Under the pieces are notes generated by a model. It ran no database searches. It saw only the letters and a program-made list of their open reading frames with translations, and was not told the DNA's origin. Positions 1 through 29,300 of a DNA stretch of 64,000 nucleotides are shown one piece after another. Position 1 is the first letter of the stretch; the number at the start of each line of letters is the position of its first letter. A program made the position numbers and the translations under genes. The stretch comes from Owenia fusiformis (Eukaryota; Annelida; Polychaeta; Sabellida; Oweniidae). The stretch is from NCBI GenBank assembly GCA_903813345.2, contig CAIIXF020000005.1, forward strand, positions 26,851,375 to 26,915,374. Direction: 5' to 3'.

Positions 1-806
1 CAAAAAGCCATTAGACAGTGTGCCGTGCTTATAGTATTCACATACCAAATATAAACAAAATCGTTCCACTACTTTTCGAGTTATAGTAAAATACGTTAAA
101 ATGGCGGCCATTTTTCAAATTTTTTTCAAAATGGCCACCTTCTACTAAAAGTGTCATAGGACAGTGTGTCATGCTTTCAGTATTCGCATGACAAATATGA
201 ACAAAATCGCTCCACTACTTTTTGAGTTATAGTAGAATACGTTAAAATGGCAGCCATTTTGAAAAATCTCTTCACTACTATCCGAGTTATAGTAAAATAG
301 GTTAAAATGGCGGCCATTTTTTAAAATGGCGGCCATTTTTTAAAATGGCCACCTTCTACCAAAAGTGTCTTTAGACAGTACGCAATTTTTATAGTATTCA
401 CATACCAAATATGAACAAAATCGCTCCACTACTTTTCGCAAAAATCGTAAAATAACGAGTAAAGGCCGCCATTTTTCAAGATGGCTGCCATGTGCTTCTC
501 TAATATCTACATTTCTAGCTTTATTAATGTTCTATATAATTTTTTTACATCTAAAACATATTGCTATTACAGTTTTACATAGTGCACCTAAATTACTGTA
601 AATTCGGCACTAAAATGGCCGCCATTTTGAAAATCAGCTTTCGAGCAGAACATCTACACCCATAGGGTATATGTGTACAAAATATGAACAAAATCGGGCC
701 AACGGTATTTGAGTTACTGCCCGGACGGACGTACGTACGTACGGATGGACGGACAGACGGACGAAGGCGTTCCCTATATCCCTCCGAACTTCGTTCGATG
801 GGATAA
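1..806 (+). repeat. GGAC/GGCCATTTT repeat family, copy 1 (right part)
   Basis: Three diverged internal units of roughly 120-200 bp (each with a TATTCACATACCAAATATGA-like core near 35, 178 and 391) and repeated GGCCATTTT motifs are followed by AAAATATGAACAAAATCGGG, a (GGAC)n tract (719-766) and the right end, ATATCCCTCCGAACTTCGTT before CGATGGGATAA. The left end is outside the window. No coding potential. Confidence 0.8.
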
Positions 807-810
807 TTAA

Positions 811-3800
811 TGAATTGATATGTTATGTAATGCAGTGGTTTTAAGGTTAGATTAACTTTAAAATCATTCGAGAGAACATAGTCATGATTTTTTAAATATT
901 CCTTCATTTGTGTAAACATGAATTATGATGCATCGCCACACTCATCGAGTCAAAGTGGATGTCGGGAAGGGACATTACCTTTGGACTGATGAGTGGGATT
1001 GGCGGGTGGTGCCTTTGCATCGTCAGCAGGCAGCCTGTGTGTCAGACAAGTGTTTATTGCTTGGACACATAGCACATATGGGTCGACGAGGTTCATTAAT
1101 TCCCCATCCCTTCCAAAATTAGAGAGAATAATTTAATATTTTGATTGTGCAGTACCTGAACACATAACTATAGCAGGTTGTCTTTGAGAGACCAGCTTTA
1201 TTATTACATATAGTATTATTGTCTGCGTTACAAACATCATCACGTTACTACACTGAAACATTATCCACAGCAATATGAAATACATGGAGATTTCAGTCAG
1301 CAATATTCAACAAGCATTTCTCTTGTACAACATAGCCTTTGATAGCAGGGGTCATACTATTTCCCTCTATTATAAAATATGAGGAATATTTTTTAAAAAA
1401 GGAATAAACATCCAACAAGCACAATTTGATGTTCATCTATTATATTCCTTGTAAAATTGACACTGTCAAGAGAGAACCAACACGACCCCTGCCACCATAT
1501 TAACAAGGTCTTTATGTAATATATGAAACACTCAACGACACATGGGACTTTATTTAATTATGCAGTCTCAAAATTGTACTCATTTTTAGGCTGGTAGGAT
1601 CACACCAAATATTAACCCTTTAAATGCTACATTTGTACACATAAAGTACATTTAATTTAAATATCTATGCTTTTTACATCTTATCTTTATACAAGTTCAT
1701 GCAGAACATATGAGGCAAAGCCTACACATCTCATTGGACATTAGGCCTAAGTGCCTCCTCAGAAATACCAATGAAAAGTGCCTCCTCAAAAATACCAATG
1801 AAAAGTGCTTCCTCAGAAATACAGATGAAAAGTGCTTCCTCAGAAATACCAATGAAAAGTGCTTCCTCAGAAATACCAATGAAAAGTGCCTCCTCAAAAA
1901 TACCAATAAAAAGTCATCAAAAATGGATTTATAGATTATATTATAAAATGGATTTCTTTGTCATAAATGGGTTACCGTATTTATAATACACATTTTTTTT
2001 CTAAAAAATGGGGTTGTCTTAGGTTGAAATGGAATTTCAATTAAATAGGTATCCCATTCAATGTTAGTCCAATGGGATAATAAACGCCGTCATCGGTTCA
2101 TAATATCTAAAAATAAAATATTCATTTTTTTGTTCACAATTAAATTATTGACTTACTTTTACAATAATAACATTTTACAATTTTAATCTTTATACATGCA
2201 CAACACAGTATTGTATCGAAGTCAGTACAGTTTCTAAATATTCAACAAAAATACATATCCAGTTCAGATTAATATCGTTACCTAGACTATAGCTGTACAA
2301 TAAGGCTTGAAGATACTAAAATACATGATAGGATTTGAAAGTTGCCCCAGATAGCAACACAATTGGCTGTCTATTGATTGTTTCGATTAATAATTTATCA
2401 TGTCTGACACAAATACGTCACACAAGCCAAAACAAATATAGCCACTTATGTAACCCATTTGTCAGCTAAGATGTAAACAATCATCACAAAATCAATTGAA
2501 AAATCATGATATCTTGCACGTTGATGGAATATAACATCACAATTTGCCTGGTTAAGTGTGGTAATTGTGACAAGATGTTACAACTAACCACACCAGCTGC
2601 GCCCCCACGTGCAGCCCGGGACAAATTGATCATTCTCATCGAACAACCACGACGTAATAATTTCTAAATATGATAATCTTGGACATCTCCATAATGATGT
2701 CAACTTCGAGATTTCTCTCAATAAATGAGATTTTAATCTTTTGAATTGTGATCTTAGGAGATGACCTGTTATTTCATATTCAGTAACTTTTAGTAAAAGT
2801 CCTTGAAATATCCTCGTGGTCATAAAAATCTAGCAAAATACCATGAATATTGAAAAAGTGGCATTAGGCCTAAATTTTAAATTCAAATATTCAATGAGAT
2901 AAACACCATCACATCCATAAAATGCTCCAGTAAAATTAGAGCATTGTGATAGTCTAAATGACAAAAAACTTGACAACGTGACCCACTGGAGATCATATAA
3001 ATCATAATATCAGATTAAAAATCATTTGATTGCCTAGATTTTTTCTCACCAATCTTTAGAGCACATAGCTTGTAACTTGTACATATTGAGACACAGCTTC
3101 TGTCCCAGGTGAAGGGTCTATTAAATAGATTTAAGTTTAGATATAAGGCAATATGATTAGAACTAGACCACTTGTACATCACACATCCATCCTGGCATTA
3201 TGCTTTCCAGTATCTACTTCAACCTCCTTGACATAAAGATCTCCGTTTCATACACATCTTTGTTATCCAAGTAAAGAAGAAGCAGATTTTAGTCACATTC
3301 ATACGATTGACACACAGAAATGTATATTTTGAATTGTTATTCCAAGGTTTGTAGAACTTCAAGATTAGTTCAATTGGTAATAATAATACAAGTATTGTAT
3401 AATAAAACAAGTATTGTATAATAAGTATTGTACATGCTGCTTGTAGTTATATGTGTAGGAGTATTGCAGTTGAGGTTCACACTCAAATCTTCTACACAAG
3501 ATGATCAGTCTCTTGGTCTTTAACAATGATCGATTCCTCTAAACATGCTTTAATCCCAAATTTATGATAATGTCTCGCTGATGATACCCTGGCTATGACT
3601 GCCATGGATTCATCTAGTATAATTTATAATTTGTTGTTGGCTCCTACAGAGTCTTTATCTATGCCAATGTAGACTGATAAACGAGATATTCACAAAGTGT
3701 CCAAGCAGTCTGATAGACAAGGTATCCACAAAGTGTGTAGTAGAGAGATAGACATTCAGTACATGTGTGTGTATGTGTGTTATGGGTGGATTATCAGAGA

Positions 3801-4393
3801 GTACACATATAGATCAGTAGATTAACTTTAATCCATAGTGAGATTGGCAAAATCCATGCTGGATCATGATGTAGTGTTGTCCCACTATTGATGGTGGTAT
3901 GTCTTAGTGTTGTGTTGAGTTCACCTTCAGTCTTTGTTCTTGAAATCTGGAAGAAGAAAGATATTTACAGAATTGATTTGATGTACATTGTGCATGGGAT
4001 AGTGCCATTTCTTTTAATCACAGTCATTGATGGGATATTCAAACCATTTTTTCTTCACATCCTCAGAGGATTCGGTCATAATTGATATTATTTTAAAAAA
4101 GGTTGTATTTGTGTGTCAATCCGTACAATGAGACAAAATATTTTATTGCTTGATTATGTTGAATCGTTAGCTCAAAAAGTAGGATAGTAATTAGTATTTT
4201 AGTTACACATACTCAGCCTGTGCTAAAATTGCTTCTTATACATGTACTTCCCTTTTGCAAACATTCATTTAAAATTCATAAAGTTTACACAAAAGTGGCT
4301 AAAAATGCGAAAATTTGCTAATTCAAGTCCCCATGAATTCAACGAAAGCTGGATATAGGCATGTAAAAATGAGTGAATCAAAACATACCTGAT
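811..4393. other. Downstream flank of Galpha-i
   Basis: Contains the 27-bp satellite and AT-rich sequence. The Galpha-i 3' UTR must begin here on the minus strand; its end cannot be placed. Several short open frames have no recognisable product. Confidence 0.5.
1751..1912 (+). repeat. 27-bp tandem repeat, six copies
   Basis: Unit GTGCCTCCTCAGAAATACCA plus ATGAAAA, repeated at 1751, 1778, 1805, 1832, 1859 and 1886. The period is a multiple of three, so it opens reading frames on both strands that are not genes. It lies downstream of the Galpha-i stop. Confidence 0.9.
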
Positions 4394-21650
<17,257 letters not shown>

Positions 21651-22668
21651 TTTTCAACGATTGTTTATTTCGATAGGCGTATATCTTACATAGAACGACT
21701 AAAATACAATATGATGTCGTGTGAAGTTGTCCTTTCGGAACTCCTCTTCAGTGTGATAATATTTAATACCTGAAGACTAGCGTACTACCACGGATATTCC
21801 GTTTTTCATGGAGAATTTTTAAAAATCCTGTCTATTTCTGCATCAAATTTCAAACTAAAGTCCCGGATGTAAAGTACAGGTGCGCTGTGGGTAGTTATCA
21901 GACTATGTAAGCAAACACGATTTGAAAATAATAAGATAGATTGTGATTTACAAAATATACATTTAGGCCTTCAGTGTATTTTGAATAATCAAAGAAATAT
22001 AATAAAAAAGTTAAAAATATGAAGGGAAACAGAAATAAAGGTTGAAAACTTATGATTTGAATAATATTCAGAGACCACACAAGTATTACTTATTTTTGTG
22101 TTCTAGGCATGGGCTTTCAATTAGAAGGGTATGCAACTCTGTGTTATAACATGAGACCTTCAAAATGGGCAATACCATGCTTCCCTTTTATGGTAATATT
22201 TCCAAAAGTATTAGATAAATGTATATGTTTTAGTATTATTTTGAATAAAAATCAATTTTCAATATGATTAAAGCATAAATTATATTCAAGCTCATGTAAA
22301 AGTAAACAAAAAAGACCAATAAGAATATAAGAGATATCAAGATGTTCTCTTCGAGTATTGCATTGTCGGTAATTATTCAAGAACACATTCCAATAAAAAT
22401 ATAATTTATGGGAGAATGTTCATTTTCTGTATTGTCATAATTATTTCTTTAAATCATCCATAAAAAGGACAAAATAAGATTTTCTTGGAATGTGTACATT
22501 CTCCAATTTTGAAAACCCAAAGGCAATGCTTATGTATGAAATAATGGGAGTGGCCTACCCTTCTAGTTGAAAACCCATAGTTATAGGCTACAGCCTATGT
22601 AAGGGGGGGGGGCGTTTGTATGCTACCCGGTTAGGCTATTGGTGTCAGGATTATTTATCAAAGTCAGA

Positions 22669-22700
22669 CAGAGACATATAAACCGATTTATATGTCTCTG
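22669..22700. repeat. Perfect 14-bp inverted repeat (hairpin)
   Basis: Arms CAGAGACATATAAA and TTTATATGTCTCTG are separated by CCGA. It lies about 1 kb upstream of Galpha-i exon 1a, just before a pogo-like repeat fragment. No poly-T tract or gene context indicates a terminator; function unknown. Confidence 0.7.
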
Positions 22701-23836
22701 AGTAATACAATGAAACTTGTATATCCAAACACATGGCTAATCCGAATACTCGGATTCAGAAAGCCTCTAACTCTCACTAAACTTGATGATGATCAATTGT
22801 ATTTTGTGCTGCCACCTTTTTTATTTGTGCTCCATGTGGGACTTATTATTCATGAATACGTAGGACTTTCAAATCTTAAAATCATACTGAATTTGATTTC
22901 TGGAGGTCAGGCTCCCCATAAGATTTCTAGATATCCAGGAGTTCCATGTACTTATTTAAATTTGCTGGTTAAGAACATCTAATAAACATGGCTGACCTTC
23001 TGACCTTAGCCATAATGTGAACAGTGAACAATCCAAAATATTATATGACATTCTAATATTTAAGCTGCTATTAATGGAATAAAATCTCAAAATAAAATGA
23101 ATGGATGGATGTTTTCAAGAGTATAAGACTGGGATTTAAAAAAAGTAAACAATTGACAGTATTTATCAATTTAGCAAATCAATTCATCATCATTTAGTTA
23201 AATTATTAATTAGGCTAAATCATTATTTTTATGAAAGCAATCCAGAAACAACTCAAATTATGGCAAAAACAGAAATAAAAATTCAGAAAATAAGAGGGTC
23301 TCATTTTTGGCTCCCCAATATCTAAAAACAGTGAGCAAGCACTAGCCTCAAAATAAGGACCATTTTATTTAAGTTACCAACAGTAAAGTGAACAAACAAA
23401 CTTGATTCATTTTTATATCATATTTATTCGACAAACATCACTTACACATCAGATCTTGTTTGGTCTATATATGTAGATATTTGATGCAGAAATTACTTTA
23501 TGAAATTCTTGTAAAACACCTTTAAAGCACGAAAGATTCATGAGATTGTTCAAAACAGTTCAAAAGATTCGGACCAATGTCTCAATCATTTCTTGTGAGT
23601 TTTGGAATTTTTCATTAAGAAAAAAGACCAAAATTCATGATTCAAATGTTAAAGTAAACAAAATGATGGCTGATTGAATTCAAATTTTGTATCACGACAT
23701 GCCCATATATGGGACAGAATATTAATGTTGCACTCTGGGAGCCAATCCTCCTTGCCTTTAAAGGAGACTTTTGTTCCAAAACAATCCCAGGTATGAATTC
23801 CTATGTGGGTTTTAAAAAATTATCATAATACATGTA

Positions 23837-24018
23837 CAGTGGAACCTGTTATCTGAACACCTCTATAATCCAAACAATTCTCATTGTGAACACTTTTTCT
23901 TGCTCCCCAATTTGTTATCTCTCATTGACTGTCCTACATGTTGAAAAAACCTTGTGACATGCTAATCCGAACACTTTTTCCTGGTCCAAGAGGTGTTCAG
24001 ATTTGACAGGTTGTACTG
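23837..24018. mobile_element. TA-flanked MITE, pogo/Tigger-like tips
   Basis: A 182-bp element with tip CAGTGGAACCTGTTATCTGA inverted at the right end (CAGTACAACCTGTCAAATCT on the other strand). TA is on both sides. The AACCTGT...TCTGAACACCT pattern is typical of pogo/Tigger-derived elements. Related ends or fragments lie at about 22710, 32661, 36460-36490, 58632-58690 and 59632-59850. Confidence 0.75.
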
Positions 24019-26186
24019 TACAAGTTATAACCAATAATAGTAAGAATAACACCTCTGAAAATGTTCACTGTTGAAAAGTTCATTAACACAAGTTTTGATG
24101 GACATAATTTTGATTTGTAACCTGGAACAGTACTAGTGACCCCAACCTTTGAAGTTTCATTTTGGTCTATTTACCTGGGGAACTTGGCTCATGGCAGTGT
24201 GAATTTTTAGCCTAATTATATCAATGAAACATGAGTTGTATAGTGGTCTATAAGTACATGTACTATCTACATATCCCTGGCATATGAAGGGATCAATTAA
24301 TGAAAGGATTCACAACAGTATATGCATCAAGGTGCCAAAATGAATTTCATAATACATTCACATGTTAACTGGGGAGGGGGATATCATTTAAATAGCTCAC
24401 AAGAAGTGCAAAATATCAAAAATATGGTGTATGTTGACCATTTTCAGTAGATTGATTTTGCTTCTTTAAAAGGCCCCATGTAACATTTGAAAATATGTTT
24501 TATCATGAATTTACTATTTTCATAACTTCAAAAGTTATTTTAGAGATTTTTGAAAAAAGAAATTGTGAGAAATAGCCCCCCCCCAGGATAACGCAAACAA
24601 TGTCAAAAATTGAAGGTTTCTCTAGATACTGAACTAATTAAGTTTAGGGGTTGGGGGTTTCAGTTTCCCATCCAACAAAAATAAATGTTTTATTATATTC
24701 CTGAAGCCTCCATACATTATTTGGTTTTGTTTTGGTTACGTTTTGGTAACAAGGCATCACATGGACAAAAACATGTACAACATGTCTCTACCAATGGGTG
24801 ATCCTATACAGATTTTTCATCCTAATCACTTGAAGAGACAAGTTTACCCAGAATGCCAAAAAACTACCCAGTTCGAGATTTTCATTCAAAGAATCACCCC
24901 TGAAAATTTGGAATCAATTGATGCATGGCTAGGAGCTTGTACGTGTATATGATACTTTTGTCCTCTGTTATGCCAAAATGGAAAATATTTAAAGATATTT
25001 CTAAATCTGTCCCATTTCAAAGAACCATGTGATCATCTTGGCAAACAAAATGATACCCTGGATAATGTGAAGTATCTATCCCTGGGCATCTAACCAAGCT
25101 TGTACAATCCAATTACAGCATGATACTTACTCCATGGGGTACGCCATATACAGTCCTTATATACCTCCGTCATACCAATCACTTTGACTAAAGAAGATTT
25201 TCATGAAAATTCTATAGCACTTTCAACTTTCAACCCTATTGTCACATGGAAAATAAGTCACAATTTTTAATGTAACACTTTCTACCATTAAACAGATATA
25301 AAAACCAAACATGAACCAAATTGGTCCACTGATGTATGAGTTATTGCCTTGATGGATTCACAGATGGACTGGCTGCAGAATGGAGGGATTCACGGTATCT
25401 CTACTGAACTTGAATCATTAATTTGGATAATCAATGAAACATTGCTTTATGAAACATGTGCCTTTGTGAAAATGCCTAGACTGATTATATGTACAGAAGG
25501 ATTACAAACGAAGAGTTTGATTGACAGTTGTTATTTATTGCCATGGCTACTCATCCTATTGGCTCAGTACATGACTAACATGTTCACTTATATAATTTTT
25601 AAATAGCAGTTATTGAGCCTGTCATGACTTCTTGTTCTAACATGAACTACATGTCCAAGTATATTATTATTAAAAATTGAGTCATATCAGGTTGTCATTT
25701 TCTCTAATGTTGCCAGTTCAAAAAGTTGAAGTAAAGAATTAAAAAGTTACTCTCATCCTGTACCAATACAGATCAATAAAATGAATTTGAGGCTGACCAT
25801 AAATGAGGCCACTAATTACATAAATTCTGCATTGCCAACATGATAGTTTATACAGATACAAAGAAGGTTCAAACATATTGAATTTTGCGACATTGTTGAG
25901 GTTGAGGCCTTTATTAGAAATTAACCTTACATTGAGGAAGACATTAGGTGCAATGGGCATCATAATAACAAGATTTAAATTAAATACAAACATTGTCTGT
26001 GTATTATAATTACATTGGAAAGGCTTCAAATATCAAGACGCTCATACAATACTGCAACTAATCCAACCATGTTTGTTTTGTGAAAATCCTATTTGCATGT
26101 CATATTTTCAGATGACTCAGACACTGTCAATGTGAAGGTGGAAAACAAGTGTTCAAGCATCATTTATACATATGAGATGGGAGACA

Positions 26187-26317
26187 TCATAACTGGTCAA
26201 GAAACTTGGACTGGTTCCATGCCAAAGTGTCTATATGTCGATCAAATTGTCCCAGTCTTCCTATGCAATCAATACTAGCCATATGCAATATTGTTTTCTG
26301 CCATCTATTAACAGGTC
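26187..26317 (-). CDS. GTF3C1: GTF3C1-like terminal exon D
   Basis: 131 nt including the TGA stop, after a good acceptor (CTTTTACTTTCAG). It codes (G)PVNRWQKTILHMASIDCIG and ends WNQSKFLDQL. The phase matches exon C exactly. The IDCIGRLGQF block resembles the final LDCxxRLG block of GTF3C1. A foldback repeat begins about 85 bp upstream of the acceptor. Confidence 0.65.
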
Positions 26318-29300
26318 CTGAAAGTAAAAGCATAATTGCTGTTTCAATGTAAAGCGAATATAATTTACATACAATTTTCTTAGCCAAGATCTGGCAAAAG
26401 ATTTTGCAACTTTTTGAAAAGGCTATGAAAGTAAGATTAAGGTATTGACATAAACTTTTATTTACAGAAACTTGAGGAGAGGCATATTATATTTAAAATA
26501 TGCCTCTCCTCAAGTTTATTAATGTATTGACATAAAAATTTATTTACAGAAACTTAAATATGCCTCTCCTCAAGTTTCTGTAAATAAGTTTTTATGTCAA
26601 TACCTTAATGTTATGATACTTTCCTAGCCTTTTCAAAAAGTTGCAACATTTTTTGACACACCCTGTATATATAGGCCATAGGATATACAGGGAGGCCCAA
26701 AAGCAGGATTGCAGTTACTCAACAATCTGTAAAGTAGCTGTCACATTAGCCGTGTGGGCTTATCATTTGTCACAATGTGGTCAATTTTGGGCATTGATTT
26801 TTAATTAACTCAGATCAATTAATTTTTGTATTTGGTGTGATGGGATGGGGGCTACCCTTTGCAATCGTTCGACTTCCCTACTAAAAGAGAGCCTCATCTT
26901 GACTCTTTCAGTTTACAATAAATCTCTGAACTCACAGAGTCATTCAGAGTTTGTCGTCCTCTGACATCATCGCATAGTTAGAGAGCACGCATTTAGCATG
27001 TATTCCTTTCAGCTTGCTGATTGGTTGGAAAATGATCAGCGTGGTAGGTTTGAAATGATATATGACCCGGGCCCCACTACAGGGATAGGTTGTGGAGGCG
27101 GGGCTATTAAACTGTAATATAGTCTATACTAGGCAGAGGGTATTTCTTAACTCGACTCTGCACGCAGGCAGATGGGGATATTATGCAGTGAGCCCACACT
27201 GCCTAAGTGTGACAGCTCCATAAACCAACTTTTGGGCCACCTAATATAATACTCTAATTTAACTTATTTTACAAAGTGTTAGCACAATGAGACTATTTTT
27301 GTGTGCCCGCAGTGCTAGTAAATTGCGTAATATTTTAATGAGATTGCTTGTAAAAATGTGTGAGCATGTAATTTGCAACGCATGGGCTCATTGTTCTTTT
27401 TCATGATACCTAGGAGGAAGGCTTACTAAATATTATGCAATATACTTGCGCCACAGTCAGTTCAAAAATGCAGTCTAAAAACTTCAGGTATTTAAATTTG
27501 TTTCTTTCACACCTTTCTGATTACAAGCATATCGGCAGCTGATTTTTGAGTGCATAGGTAAAGTGTCAATGTCCATATACTGTACTTCCGGTTTTTTTCG
27601 CGTGCGATTTAGTTTCGCACTTCGCACGTGATTGTGGATTGTGGTAAATTTGGGAAAATTAATCTTCGCGGAATTGTCAATTAAATCCCCGGGGATTTGT
27701 GAAATTTCTTGGGAGTCCTAAGTATGGGATACTAAGTAACAATGTCTGTTACAGTGGCTTATTAGATCAAATAAACCCAAAGATTACGATGTAATAGAGG
27801 TTAAGGTGCAGTGTGTTGTTGACCCAGATATTAGGTATTCCATTAGGTGTAATTTGTGAAATTCGCGAAATAAACCGGGAGTACAGTAAAACATGTCCTA
27901 TACATATGAGATCATACCTGCACCAGGCTTGGAGAATAATGAAGGTTTAAGTGGCTTGCTGATAGGGATTCTCTTGATACAACCAATCTCCTCTAGTATC
28001 TGCAACAAAAAATAATATGGCTCATCTACCAGGTATAAATGAATAATCTTGTGAGGCGTAATATTTTGTATTTTTGGTCAGATTTATTGATTTCATGCAT
28101 TTACATGTTTTTCCTCTCGTATGTTATACTAACAAGGCATTAACATGCAAAATGTCACTACCTGCCATTTGTTACAGATGCCAAGTAACAGACATCATGT
28201 TACAGATGCCAGACACTAACCGATGCCACAAAAAAGTCAGAGACTATAACAATATGTCGCCAATTGTGGTGGTGACATAATAACAGCAACTCCACAGAGT
28301 AGCAAATTTGAACCAAATCAATCAACTGGTATTTGAGTTAACAAACATTAAATTTTTCATATGAAAAATGATGGCTACTTTGAGACGAGCAGTCATGTTT
28401 AAAATGCCTCCTTGCGCAGAGTACCTTTGGTAAAATGGTTTGACAAAATTCCATAATTTGGTCCATTATGAATGTTATCAGAAACCAATTACATTATTTT
28501 TAGGAAAAATAGCAGCCATCTTGAAATTTTGCACACCATCTTTAAAATTTTTCATTTAGCAGAACTCCTTTGTCACTAGGCATCAGCGTGTAAAATTTGA
28601 ACCAAATTCATCCACTGATATTTCAGCAATCAAAGATTACATTTTTATGAAAAAAGGTGGCCATTTTGAAATTCAGTATAAACACCTTGAAATTATTTTC
28701 TTCAGCATCATCATATAAAATGTCAACTAACATCCACTGATATTTGAGCTATCAAAGACTACTTTTTTTTACAAAAACTGACAGCCATTTTGAAATTCAG
28801 ACACAGTTTTTTTCCTTGAAAAGAGCTCCTTTATCTGCAGGCATCAGTATATAAAATTTGAATCCGTCAACTGGTATTTGAGTTATCAGACTACTTTTTT
28901 ACAAAAATGGCAGCCATTTTGAATTAAGTAGCCATCTTAAAAATTACTTCATTAGCAAACTTTCTATGAGCCTAGGATATCTGTCTACTGTTATTTATCA
29001 AATCATAAATGCAAAAGTGGATTATGTGTGTAAGATTGTTAACAAAATCAAAATGTGATCAATGACACTCCTCATACGTCTCTCATAAATCGGCATCAGG
29101 CCAGGCACTGCATTAATCATTTATGTAGCATTTTAATGCAATACTATTATGTACGCAGGGACTTTTTTAGTGTGTGAGACATAAATTAACAAATTCACTA
29201 CTACTCCAACTATAAACTAGATAACAGGAACGCCAAGGCATAGCAAATCCCATCTAACAGCCATGGCTGCCACTTTTGGAAATGGCAGCCTATTAGCCAT

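Larger units (their letters stand above)
21651..26186. other. Interval between Galpha-i exon 1a and the GTF3C1 stop
   Basis: Must contain the Galpha-i promoter/5' UTR and the GTF3C1 3' UTR (both minus strand). Contains the 22.67 kb hairpin and the 23.8 kb MITE. No gene seen. Confidence 0.5.

Noticed and set aside
925-1122. 65-codon plus-strand frame starting MMHRHTHRVKVDVGKGHYLW
   Set aside because: No family resemblance, no splice context and no homologous neighbour; length is compatible with chance.
1697-1986. Overlapping open frames on both strands rich in FLRKHFSLV or EKCFLRNTN
   Set aside because: They exist only because the 27-bp satellite period is a multiple of three.
22692-22982. 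96-codon plus-strand frame
   Set aside because: It overlaps a pogo-like repeat fragment (ATCCAAACAC...AATCCGAATACTCGG), has no domain and no splice or start support.
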